This document shows positions 8,259 to 16,130 of a DNA stretch of 64,000 nt, one piece after another. Each line of letters opens with the position of its first letter. The stretch's first letter is position 1. The stretch covers positions 434,001-498,000 of the forward strand of contig NZ_QGGB01000002.1 of NCBI RefSeq assembly GCF_003150675.1, in the 5' to 3' direction. The notes beneath the pieces were generated by a model. The model was given only the letters and a program-made list of their open reading frames with translations, had not been told where the DNA came from and did no database searches. Made by a program: the position numbers and the translations under genes. The stretch comes from Rhodohalobacter mucosus (lineage in GTDB: Bacteria > Bacteroidota > Rhodothermia > Balneolales > Balneolaceae).

Positions 8259-9635
8259 ATGGGCCAACCGGAACATAAGCTGCAAATTCTTATCGCCGAC
8301 GATGACAAGGATGTTCTGCAAGCTGCAAAGTTACTCTTAAAACAGTATTCGCAACAGGTTGACACGTTAAGCGACCCCAATCAAATACCACAATATTTTG
8401 AAAAAACCCAATATGACGTGGTGCTGCTGGATATGAATTTTAACAACAATGTAAGCAGCGGCGAGAAAGGATATTACTGGCTGGAAAAGATACAGAAAAT
8501 GAGTCCATCCACCGCCGTCGTTCTGATCACTGCCTATGGTGATGTTGACAAAGCCGTGAAGGCCATCAAGCTGGGTGCAACCGATTTTGTGCTGAAGCCC
8601 TGGCAGAATGAAAAGCTTCTTGCCACGGTTTTTGCCGCCGGAAATCTGAGCTCATCCAGAAAGGAAGTAATTGAGCTGCGTTCCAGGTTCAATACTCTCC
8701 AAAGAGATCTGGAACAACCCTATCAGGATATCATCGGCAGCAGCGCACCCATGCAAAAGGTATTTGAAACTATCGAAAAAGTAGCCAAAACTGATGCCAA
8801 CGTGCTGATTACCGGCGAAAACGGAACCGGCAAGGAGCTTGTGGCCCGCGCGCTCCACCGGCGATCGGAACGCAGTGAACAGACATTTGTAACGATCGAC
8901 ATGGGTGCGCTGACGGAGAATTTATTTGAAAGCGAGCTCTTTGGTCATGAAAAAGGAGCCTTTACCGACGCCAAAGAGGCCCGTGCAGGCCGGTTTGAAG
9001 TGGCATCGGACGGAACCCTTTTTCTGGATGAGATCGGCAACCTGCCGCTTCACCTTCAGCCCAAACTGCTCTCCGCACTGCAAACCCACACTATTTACAG
9101 GATCGGCTCCAATAAGCCTGTGAAGATTGACATTCGGCTGATATGTGCTACCAATGAGTCTCTTCATGCCCTTGTGGATGAGCAAAGGTTCCGGCAGGAT
9201 CTGCTATATCGTATCAACACCATTGAAATCAACATTCCACCGCTTCGGAATCGATTGGAGGATATTGATCTGCTTGCAGAACATTTTCTGGATCGCTACT
9301 CCAAAAAGTACAAGAAAGAGGATATGAGTCTGACAGAAGACGCGCTTTCAGCACTGAAAAGCTACGATTGGCCGGGAAATATCCGTGAACTGGAACACAG
9401 CATTGAACGAGCCGTAATTCTCAGCGACAGCAAACAGATTACCGGCAGTGATTTTATGCTGAAAAACCCCGGCCACGAATCCGCTTCCATGCAGGATCTT
9501 AATCTTGATGATCTGGAAAAGACAGCCGTTCGCAGAGCGCTGGAAAAGCATGAAGGCAATATTTCAAGGGCGGCCGAAGAACTGGGGCTTACCCGGACAT
9601 CTCTCTATCGACGTATGGATAAATATGATCTTTAA
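8259..9635 (+). CDS. NtrC-family sigma-54-dependent response regulator
   Basis: This 458-residue protein has a receiver domain at 1-125 with the phosphorylated aspartate at D58 (VVLLDMN) and Lys in VLKPW. Its AAA+ domain (about 160-395) has Walker A GENGTGKE (186-193) and the sigma-54 contact loop GAFTDA (233-238). The C-terminus carries a Fis-type helix-turn-helix (GNISRAAEELGLTRTSLYRR). The intact GAFTDA loop means that it can be expected to activate sigma-54 promoters. It is divergent from the adaptor gene, whose promoter is sigma-54-like, and is translationally coupled to a kinase. The likely targets are the two modules at 4998-5107 and 8040-8145. Confidence 0.95.
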   Translation: MGQPEHKLQILIADDDKDVLQAAKLLLKQYSQQVDTLSDPNQIPQYFEKTQYDVVLLDMNFNNNVSSGEKGYYWLEKIQKMSPSTAVVLITAYGDVDKAVKAIKLGATDFVLKPWQNEKLLATVFAAGNLSSSRKEVIELRSRFNTLQRDLEQPYQDIIGSSAPMQKVFETIEKVAKTDANVLITGENGTGKELVARALHRRSERSEQTFVTIDMGALTENLFESELFGHEKGAFTDAKEARAGRFEVASDGTLFLDEIGNLPLHLQPKLLSALQTHTIYRIGSNKPVKIDIRLICATNESLHALVDEQRFRQDLLYRINTIEINIPPLRNRLEDIDLLAEHFLDRYSKKYKKEDMSLTEDALSALKSYDWPGNIRELEHSIERAVILSDSKQITGSDFMLKNPGHESASMQDLNLDDLEKTAVRRALEKHEGNISRAAEELGLTRTSLYRRMDKYDL

Positions 9636-10995
9636 AACATTCAGGTTAAAACTCATACTTCGGGTATGTTTGCTTGCACTGACGCTGGCTGTTCTTATCT
9701 ACCTTTGGCTGGAAACGGAATTCTATGTCAGCATGACGCTTCTGGCGGTGGTTGTTTTGATTCAGATTGTATCCCTCATCGGGTTTATTGAAAAAACAAA
9801 CAGGCTGCTGACCCGGTTTCTGGATGCTATACGGTATTCCGATTTTACGGGAAACTTTTCTGACAGCGGACTTGAAAGCAATTTTGGTGAACTTAACAGG
9901 GCGTTTTCTGATGTACTTGAAAAGTTCAGGGAAGAGCGAAGTGAAAAGGAAGAGACTTTACGATACCTGGAAATGGTTGTTCAGCATATCGGAACCGGTC
10001 TTATCTGTTTTAATTCGGATGGGGAGGTAGTGCTCATGAACCGTTCTGCCAAAAAGCTTTTCCCCAACATTCAAATACGCAGCATTCAATCCTTTGTTAA
10101 CGTTTCTGAATCGTTTGCAGGATCACTCGCAGCAATGGGTGATGACGGCAGAACGCTGCAGCGAGTTGAAACCGGAGCAGAGGTACTTGAGCTGGCGCTG
10201 CACTCCGCTGAATTCCGGATTCGCGGAGGAGTTTACAAGCTGATCTCTTTTCAGAATATTCAATCGGAATTGGAGGAGAAAGAGCTTGAATCATGGCAGA
10301 ACATCACAAAAGTTCTCGCACATGAAATTATGAACTCCATAACTCCTATTGCATCCCTCTCTTCAACGGTGCACTCCCTGATTCAGTCTGAGGCCGTTCA
10401 TGACGGAGACCGGTCGTCCATTGACAGGGAAACGCTTCAGGATATTGATGAAGCGCTCCAGACAATCAATAACCGCTGCCACGGTCTGATGCGTTTTGTA
10501 AACTCCTACAGGGATTTCACCCAGATTCCGGAACCGGATGCTGAATCGTTTGAAGTAGAACGGCTGCTTGCCAGGGTGATTCAGCTGATGAAAGGAGAAT
10601 TTGAAAACCGGCGGGTGGAGAGCGAAACCATAACCGAACCGCCGGACCTACAGCTGTTTGCCGACCCCCAGCTGATAGAGCAGGTGATCATCAATATCAC
10701 AAAAAATGCCCTTCAGGTTCTGGAAGGATGTGAGGGTGCCCGGGTTCGGTTCAGGGCCGGAATAAACGATGCCGGAAGAGTTGAAATCAGTATTGAGGAT
10801 AATGGTCCGGGCATGGAGAAGGAAATTCTAAACCGCATTTTTATTCCCTTTTACACCACCCCGTCCGGCAATCAGCCCGTACACGGAAGCGGAATCGGTC
10901 TTAGCCTTTCCAGGCAAATCATGCGAAACCACGGCGGCTCACTGCATGCGGAAAGTGAACCGGGTAAAGGGACTGTGTTTACGATGAGGTTTTGA
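9625..10995 (+). CDS. Membrane sensor histidine kinase partnering the NtrC-type regulator
   Basis: The start at 9625 (MIFKTFRLKLILRV) overlaps the end of the regulator gene by 11 bases and begins with a membrane segment. Earlier ATGs in the frame are inside the regulator gene. The 456-residue protein has two membrane segments (about 8-28 and 36-56) with almost no periplasmic loop, a PAS-like region (about 115-210), an H-box with H233 (LAHEIMNSITP), an N-box (NITKNALQVLEG), G1 (DNGPGME) and G2 (GSGIGLSLS). Layout is like NtrY kinases. The very short loop suggests sensing of the membrane or of a membrane partner rather than a free periplasmic ligand. That is inference. Confidence 0.92.
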   Translation: MIFKTFRLKLILRVCLLALTLAVLIYLWLETEFYVSMTLLAVVVLIQIVSLIGFIEKTNRLLTRFLDAIRYSDFTGNFSDSGLESNFGELNRAFSDVLEKFREERSEKEETLRYLEMVVQHIGTGLICFNSDGEVVLMNRSAKKLFPNIQIRSIQSFVNVSESFAGSLAAMGDDGRTLQRVETGAEVLELALHSAEFRIRGGVYKLISFQNIQSELEEKELESWQNITKVLAHEIMNSITPIASLSSTVHSLIQSEAVHDGDRSSIDRETLQDIDEALQTINNRCHGLMRFVNSYRDFTQIPEPDAESFEVERLLARVIQLMKGEFENRRVESETITEPPDLQLFADPQLIEQVIINITKNALQVLEGCEGARVRFRAGINDAGRVEISIEDNGPGMEKEILNRIFIPFYTTPSGNQPVHGSGIGLSLSRQIMRNHGGSLHAESEPGKGTVFTMRF

Positions 10996-11057
10996 GGATT
11001 TAGTTTGTGGTTAGTTGCTGGCAAATAGTTGTTTTTTGTTGAAGCCTTGTTCAGTAT

Positions 11058-11204
11058 CCAATTGGCAGTTGGCATTTTGCAGTTCGCAACTTTTGACAAG
11101 AGTGAATGAAGCGAACATGATTTAAACTACGTATTTGATACTTCCCGATTCTATTCCTGAGTGAAATGGTAAGAGTTGCCAATTGAAAACTGCCAACTGC
11201 TTGA
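11058..11204. repeat. Imperfect inverted word repeat between kinase and nitrilase genes
   Basis: CCAATTGGCAGTTGGCATTT (from 11058) and, inverted, GTTGCCAATTGAAAACTGCC (from 11175) share the words CAATTGGCA and AGTTGGCA. It lies in a 252-base gap between convergent genes and is probably a small non-coding repeat. No terminator with a clear T-run was seen. Confidence 0.45.
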
Positions 11205-11247
11205 CTATCCTTTGTAAACCACTACTTCACATCGAACCCGGTCTGCT

Positions 11248-12069
11248 TCAAAGCACCCTGTGCCTGAGTGACGGAAGCCGTTTTCGAACCTCATCCAGAG
11301 CCCCACGGTCGAATTCTGCGGTTACAAAACCGGGTTTATCATTGCTATCCAATACGGCGAGCACCTCGCCCCAGGGATCAATGATCATAGAATGACCCCA
11401 CGTTTTTCGATGGGTTCCGTGCAGTCCGCACTGGGCGGGAGCCATCACATAGCAGCTGTTTTCAATGGCTCTTGCCCGAAGCAACACTTCCCAATGTGCT
11501 TCACCGGTTGGCCGGGTGAATGCGGAGGGAACGGCTATCAGGTCTGCACCCTGAATAACCAGACGTCTGTAAAGCTCCGGAAACCGAATGTCATAGCAGA
11601 TTGTGAGACCTGTTGCAGGCATTTGTTCGTTATCAGGCTTATATACCACCGCTTCAGCCTTGCCGGCTTCCACGGTTTCAGACTCCCGCCAGGTCTCCTC
11701 ATCCGAAAGATCCACATCGAACAGGTGAATTTTATCATATGAGGCGACAAAGTCGCCATTTGGATCTACAACAACCGCACGGTTGAATACCTTCCCTTTT
11801 CCGGCAGGCACCGGATAGCCGCCGCCAAGGATTGTCGCACCAAATTCCCTTGACCAGTCAGGCAGTGCTTTTTCCACTTTGCCTGAGATCTCGGCTGCCT
11901 GCTCCAGCTTCTGTTTTTCGTCTCCCAGAAACGCAAAGTTCTCCGGCAGAGAGATAAAGACGGCCCCGGAATCGGCGGCCTGCTTAACCCACCCGTATGC
12001 TTGTTCCAGACTTTGATCGGTGTCGGGCTGACTATTAAGCTGTACCGCCGCTATTTTGACTTTATCCAT
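11248..12069 (-). CDS. Carbon-nitrogen hydrolase (nitrilase superfamily, Nit/omega-amidase-like)
   Basis: Start chosen at MDKVKIAAVQ (12069), the normal N-terminus of the family; the frame is open 28 codons further but with unrelated sequence. The 273-residue protein has the catalytic triad E43 (LPENFAFLG), K113 (YDKIHLFDVD) and C158 (LTICYDIRFPELYR). The motif arrangement is that of Nit1/Nit2, which hydrolyse deaminated glutathione or alpha-keto-acid amides as metabolite repair. The exact substrate is not proven by sequence. It lies just after the NTF2-like gene on the same strand (35 bases). Confidence 0.92.
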   Translation of the reverse strand: MDKVKIAAVQLNSQPDTDQSLEQAYGWVKQAADSGAVFISLPENFAFLGDEKQKLEQAAEISGKVEKALPDWSREFGATILGGGYPVPAGKGKVFNRAVVVDPNGDFVASYDKIHLFDVDLSDEETWRESETVEAGKAEAVVYKPDNEQMPATGLTICYDIRFPELYRRLVIQGADLIAVPSAFTRPTGEAHWEVLLRARAIENSCYVMAPAQCGLHGTHRKTWGHSMIIDPWGEVLAVLDSNDKPGFVTAEFDRGALDEVRKRLPSLRHRVL

Positions 12070-12104
12070 GGTCTGTTCTGTTCCGTTATCAGAAGATATG
12101 CGGT

Positions 12105-12581
12105 TTAATTTACCTGCGGTATTACCGTGGCCTGCCATGCAACGGCTTTCCACTCACCATTCCGTTTCTGAAAGGTTCCAGTATTATAGTAATACCGGGT
12201 TCCTTCCTCTCCCGGAGTATTGAACCGCGCAATCAGTCGGAATGCCACAACGGCCATATCATCATATACATTTATCTGCACCTGATCGGCATCATATTCC
12301 GTTTCAGGCTCCACCGACCTGTCGGGCGTGCCGCTCAGTCCGTTCATAATAACTGCCTTTCCGTTTCGGGTACCGTTTGAACCGGTATAGATAAGGTCTT
12401 CGGCCCAAAAGCGGTTGTGGGTTGCAGGATCATCATAGGATGCGCCCTCCAGAAAATCATAAAGCAGCGTTGAAAGAAGCTCTTTTTCATCCTCATTATC
12501 ATTCGATTGTGCGATGACCAAAGCGGGTACACTGATACATGCACAAAGCAGGAGCAACAGAACAGGTGTCAATCTTTTCAT
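12105..12581 (-). CDS. Exported SnoaL/NTF2-like (DUF4440-type) protein
   Basis: This 158-residue protein has a clear signal peptide (MKRLTPVLLLLLCACISVPA, cleavage near VIAQS). The mature part has the pattern of the cone-shaped NTF2-like fold: LLYDFLEGASYDDPATHNRFW, then ...DLIYTGSNGTRNGK, and a final strand pair GEWKAVAWQATVI. A lipobox reading (LLCACIS) is possible but weaker. These domains bind small hydrophobic ligands or act as minor enzymes; no catalytic set can be asserted. It is probably co-transcribed with the nitrilase-family gene. Confidence 0.8.
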   Translation of the reverse strand: MKRLTPVLLLLLCACISVPALVIAQSNDNEDEKELLSTLLYDFLEGASYDDPATHNRFWAEDLIYTGSNGTRNGKAVIMNGLSGTPDRSVEPETEYDADQVQINVYDDMAVVAFRLIARFNTPGEEGTRYYYNTGTFQKRNGEWKAVAWQATVIPQVN

Positions 12582-12678
12582 CAGAGGTCTGGCGATTTGG
12601 AGTCAGGTTGATTGGAATCATTATGATATGAAAACGGGGCCATTAAACAAATTTCGGGGCAGGAGGGGTGAATCCCCC

Positions 12679-13190
12679 GATCGTGTATGAAGCCCAGCGT
12701 CCGCTGGACTGAGTTCAGAGTGGCGATCCGGGTTGCCCGCCCAAGACCCAATTCCTTTGACAAAAGGACGACACACCCAAGCCGGTGCTTAAGCTCCGGC
12801 GATCAGGTTCGAGAGATGAACCCCAACATCCGCTGGACTGAGTTCAGGGTGGTGATCCTGAGTGCCCGCCCAACATCCAAGTCCTTTGACAAAAGGACGA
12901 CACACCCAAGCCGGTGTTTTAGCTCCGGCGATCAGGTTCGAGAGATGAACCCCATCATCCGCTGGACTGAGTTCAAGCTGGCGATCCGGTTTGCCCTCCC
13001 AACATCCAAGTCCTTCGACAAAGGACGACATACACAAGTCGGTGCTTCAGCTCCGGCGATCAGGTTCAAGGGATAAATCCCATCATCCACTGGACTGAGT
13101 TCAGGGCGGCGATCCGGGTTGCCGGCCCAACATCCAAGTCCTTTGGCAAAAGGACGACACACCCAAGCCGGCGCTTTAGCCCCGGCGCTT
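12679..13190. repeat. Four-copy 129-bp tandem repeat array
   Basis: The word CCGCTGGACTGAGTTCA recurs at 12701, 12830, 12959 and 13087, giving periods of 129, 129 and 128 bases. Each unit carries three potential hairpins: CCTTT-N4-AAAGG, CCGGTGCTTAAGCTCCGG-like and GGTTC-N7-GAACC. Because 129 is a multiple of three, open frames with 43-residue repeats run through it on both strands. I regard these as by-products. It fills the 622-base gap between the NTF2-like and ABC-F genes. Confidence 0.9.
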
Positions 13191-13203
13191 GAGGTGAGGA
13201 AAA

Positions 13204-15105
13204 TCAGCCAGCCCGTTCCGCCATTTCCATCCAAATCATCGTTTTCTCATCAATCTCTTCCGCAAGGGAAGCATAGCGTTCAGAGCTTTCACGAATCTCA
13301 TCCGGATTCAGGCTCCCGCTGCCCAGATTTTTTTCTATATCCGATTTTTCTGCCTCGAGCTCTTCGATCTGCTTTTCAAGTTTTTTGAACTCTTTCTGCT
13401 CACTATATGACAGCTTTGATGGGTTGCTGTTTTTTTCTTCCGGCTGTTTTTTATTCGGAACCTTCACCGACTCTGACTCACGTTTTTCACGCTTTTTAGC
13501 TGCTTCTTCATCCTCTTTCATCTGGCGGTATTCAAGGTAGGTCCCGTGGTGGTCGCGAATCACTCCGTTACCTTCGAAGACAAAGTAGTGATCAGAAAGT
13601 TTATCCATAAAAAAACGATCGTGTGACACCAGAATCAGGCAGCCCCCAAATCCGAGCAAAAATTCCTCCAGTTTCTGGAGGGTGTACAGATCCAGATCAT
13701 TGGTAGGCTCATCCAAAATGAGAAAATTGGGATTTTGAATAAGCACCATCATCAAAGCAAGCCTTCTGCGCTCACCCCCACTCAGCTTCTCAACCGGGGT
13801 GTATTGCAGCGAACCGGGAAACATAAAGTGCTCCAGAAATTGTGTGGCTGAGAGCTGAGTGCCGTCGGCCATCATAATCACGGATGCTACATCCTTAATG
13901 ATATCAATTGCACGTCTGCCCTCCTCAAACGAAGTTTCCTGCTGCCGGTAGTGCCCGAACTGTATGGTTGCACCTGTTTTTACTGTTCCTGCATCGGGCT
14001 CCGCCTCTCCGGTTATGATCTTCAGAAAAGTGCTTTTTCCAACGCCGTTACTCCCGATTATTCCTATCCGCTCCCCTTTGTTGAATGAGTAGCTGAAATC
14101 ACTCAGCAGAACTGTATCACCATAGGCCTTACTGATATGTTCCAGCTCCAGTACCTGGCCGCCTATGCGCTGCATCGACACATCAAGCTCCAGCTCCGTC
14201 GTGTCTTTTGATCGGCCTGCTTTCTCTTTGGTTTCGTAAAATGCGTCGATCCTTGATTTTGACTTGCCTGTTCGCGCTTTAGGCTGTCGCCGCATCCACT
14301 CAAGCTCCTTCTTATAGAGCTGGCCGGCTTTTCTGATTCCCGCCTGTTCAACCTCCTCGCGTTCTGCTTTTTTCCTGAGGTAGTATGCATAGTTACCCTT
14401 GTGATGGTAGAGGTTGCCTGCATCCATCTCAATTATATGATTGCAAACCCTGTCGAGAAAGTAGCGATCATGCGTCACCATCAAGAAAGTAATGTTTGAC
14501 GCTGAAAGATATTCTTCCAGCCACTCGATCATATCGATATCAAGATGGTTGGTGGGTTCATCAAAGATCAGAAGATCCGGGTTGCCGATCAGTGTAAATG
14601 CAAGGGCTACGCGTTTTCTTTCACCACCCGAAAGCGTACTTATAGTGCGTTTAAGATCGTGAATATCCAGCTTGCTTAGGATCTGTTCCATCCGCTGTTC
14701 ATAATCCCATCCGCCGACGCTGTCCATTTCTGCCACAGCATTCATGTAGGCCTTCTGAGTTTTTTCGTTAAAGTCGGCTGCCTGTGCCTCCACAGCTTCC
14801 TCATAGCGCCGCACAGTCTGAGCAATATCCGAATCACCCTGAGTGATATACTGCCTGATAGACATGCCGGGCTCCAGTTCAGGTTCCTGTTCCAGGTAGC
14901 CCAACCGGATATTATTTTGAAGCATCACCTTGCCCGAATCCTGAACCTCCCCGCCGGCGATAATCTTCAAGAGCGTCGATTTACCTGTGCCGTTTGGTGC
15001 TATTAGGGCGGTTTTATCTCCTCTTGAGATTCCAAATGTGATATGTTCAAACAAAACCTTCGTTCCAAAATTCTTGGACAGGTTTTCAACAGTGAGATAT
15101 GTCAT
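13204..15105 (-). CDS. ABC-F family ATPase (Uup-like)
   Basis: This 633-residue soluble protein has two ABC domains in tandem and no membrane segments. First: Walker A APNGTGKST, signature LSGGERKR, Walker B LLIFDEPTNHLD. Second: Walker A GSNGVGKST, signature LSGGERRR, Walker B FLILDEPTNDLD. Between them is the charged linker typical of ABC-F proteins, and the C-terminus is a lysine/glutamate-rich coiled coil (EFKKLEKQIEELEAEK). Members act on ribosomes (EttA, Uup) or on branched DNA structures (Uup). The C-terminal coiled coil favours a Uup-like assignment over EttA. It appears to be a single-gene unit. Confidence 0.94.
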   Translation of the reverse strand: MTYLTVENLSKNFGTKVLFEHITFGISRGDKTALIAPNGTGKSTLLKIIAGGEVQDSGKVMLQNNIRLGYLEQEPELEPGMSIRQYITQGDSDIAQTVRRYEEAVEAQAADFNEKTQKAYMNAVAEMDSVGGWDYEQRMEQILSKLDIHDLKRTISTLSGGERKRVALAFTLIGNPDLLIFDEPTNHLDIDMIEWLEEYLSASNITFLMVTHDRYFLDRVCNHIIEMDAGNLYHHKGNYAYYLRKKAEREEVEQAGIRKAGQLYKKELEWMRRQPKARTGKSKSRIDAFYETKEKAGRSKDTTELELDVSMQRIGGQVLELEHISKAYGDTVLLSDFSYSFNKGERIGIIGSNGVGKSTFLKIITGEAEPDAGTVKTGATIQFGHYRQQETSFEEGRRAIDIIKDVASVIMMADGTQLSATQFLEHFMFPGSLQYTPVEKLSGGERRRLALMMVLIQNPNFLILDEPTNDLDLYTLQKLEEFLLGFGGCLILVSHDRFFMDKLSDHYFVFEGNGVIRDHHGTYLEYRQMKEDEEAAKKREKRESESVKVPNKKQPEEKNSNPSKLSYSEQKEFKKLEKQIEELEAEKSDIEKNLGSGSLNPDEIRESSERYASLAEEIDEKTMIWMEMAERAG

Positions 15106-15210
15106 TCAGCTATATGGGGGCAAAAAATGTTTGATGATCAGTAAACGGTTTTAAAAATAGGATATTTTTGTCAACTCTTTATGCGATCTGTCACGAGGGT
15201 TAAAACCGAC

Positions 15211-15248
15211 CTGACAGCATTTCCTGTGCTTTTCCGGAATTCTGTCAG
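15211..15248. repeat. REP-like hairpin, left outer
   Basis: CTGACAG (15211-15217) and CTGTCAG (15242-15248) are perfect inverted 7-mers around a 24-base loop. They use the same stem as the two REP copies flanking the RAYT gene, in the opposite polarity. The 15106-15428 gap otherwise holds the second REP copy and no gene. Confidence 0.6.
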
Positions 15249-15298
15249 CGTCGGGACGGTCTCGATTCTCGATTTTGCCGAAAACTGCATTCCAAGTC

Positions 15299-15345
15299 CA
15301 AACGGTACCCGACACTGTCAGAACCGGTGGGTGCTGACAGTCCGG
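15299..15345 (+). repeat. REP element left of the RAYT transposase gene
   Basis: AACGGTACCCGACACTGTCA followed by GAACCGGTGGGTGCTGACAG: stem CTGTCAG (15315-15321)/CTGACAG (15334-15340) with a 12-base loop. The same sequence with few changes is found at 16078-16124, on the other side of the transposase gene and in the same orientation. Confidence 0.8.
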
Positions 15346-15428
15346 GGGGAAGTTCCTTGTTGAAAATCACAGTACACTCGATTAGATTTATAGAAATAAA
15401 AATTGAGAGAAAACTATACCAAAATAAT

Positions 15429-16049
15429 ATGGTACCAATCGAAGAGGGGAACTTCTACCATCTGTATAACCGGGGAGCAAATAGATCAAAAATATTTTGG
15501 TCTGATTCGGATTTTAGAAAGTTTATCGAGCTTTATCGCTTTTATTTATACCCTGCTGTTGAGACTTACTCCTGGTGTTTGTTGAGAAATCATTTCCATT
15601 TCCTGGTCAGGGTAAGAACGAAAGAAGATCAAACAGAGCTTTTTAAACGTGACCGCGAACTTTTTAAGGCCGGATTCTTTCATGGAAAATTAAATCCTGC
15701 AACCAGTCCTTACAATGTATCAAGGCAGTTGAGCCACCTCATGAATCGTTACACAAGATTCATCAATAAAAAGAGACAGCGATCCGGAACACTGATCCAG
15801 GGACCGATTAAAAGGAAACATATAGCAAATGAGGCTTATTTTTTAAACTTAATCTGCTATATACATAAAAATCCCATTCATCATGGCATTGTGGATAATT
15901 ATAGCAGCTACCTACACTCATCTTACAAAGACATAATTGGCACCCATCCAACTTTTATGGAAAGAGATAAGATTCATGATCTTTTTGGAGGGATACATGG
16001 CTTTTTATCAGCACATCAGGAATATAAGCTAGATATGGATATCGATTAG
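15429..16049 (+). CDS. REP-associated tyrosine transposase (RAYT, Y1 HUH family)
   Basis: Start at MVPIEEGNFYHLYNRGANRS (15429), the family's N-terminus; the open frame extends left only through the REP sequence. 206 residues. The HUH motif is HFH at 55-57 (LLRNHFHFLV); further family motifs are MNRYTRFIN (105-113) and YIHKNPIHHG (144-153), which includes a conserved tyrosine. These single-copy enzymes cut and join single-stranded REP hairpins. Two near-identical REP hairpins flank this copy, which supports a functional enzyme-element pair. It has no accessory gene. Confidence 0.9.
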   Translation: MVPIEEGNFYHLYNRGANRSKIFWSDSDFRKFIELYRFYLYPAVETYSWCLLRNHFHFLVRVRTKEDQTELFKRDRELFKAGFFHGKLNPATSPYNVSRQLSHLMNRYTRFINKKRQRSGTLIQGPIKRKHIANEAYFLNLICYIHKNPIHHGIVDNYSSYLHSSYKDIIGTHPTFMERDKIHDLFGGIHGFLSAHQEYKLDMDID

Positions 16050-16077
16050 AAATATTACCAGAGCTACATTTCAAGCC

Positions 16078-16124
16078 CTAACGGTGCCCAACGCTGTCAG
16101 ATCCGGTGGGTGCTGACAGGTTGG
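16078..16124 (+). repeat. REP element right of the RAYT transposase gene
   Basis: AACGGTGCCCAACGCTGTCA followed by GATCCGGTGGGTGCTGACAG: stem CTGTCAG (16094-16100)/CTGACAG (16113-16119), 12-base loop as in the left copy. It ends just before the stop codon of the permease gene on the other strand. Confidence 0.8.
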
Positions 16125-16130
16125 GGTTAC

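Noticed and set aside
11041-11099. Short minus-strand frame between kinase and nitrilase genes (SKVANCKMPTANW...)
   Set aside because: It is a translation of the GGCAGTTGGCA-type word repeat, a common artefact in such genomes.
12804-12822. tRNA-like T-loop word GGTTCGA in the tandem units
   Set aside because: It is part of a GGTTC/GAACC hairpin in each unit; no acceptor, D or anticodon arms can be drawn.
12687-13076. Open frame with three 43-residue repeats in the tandem array
   Set aside because: It exists because the repeat unit is 129 bases. Other frames on both strands are open too, and the peptide is Arg/Ser/Pro-rich without a start signal or relatives that I recognise.
12679-13190. 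CRISPR array
   Set aside because: The whole 129-bp unit is conserved; there are no short repeats with unique spacers and no cas genes.
15181-15428. Small frames and an N-terminal extension before the RAYT gene
   Set aside because: They translate REP hairpins and intergenic sequence; the family N-terminus begins at 15429.
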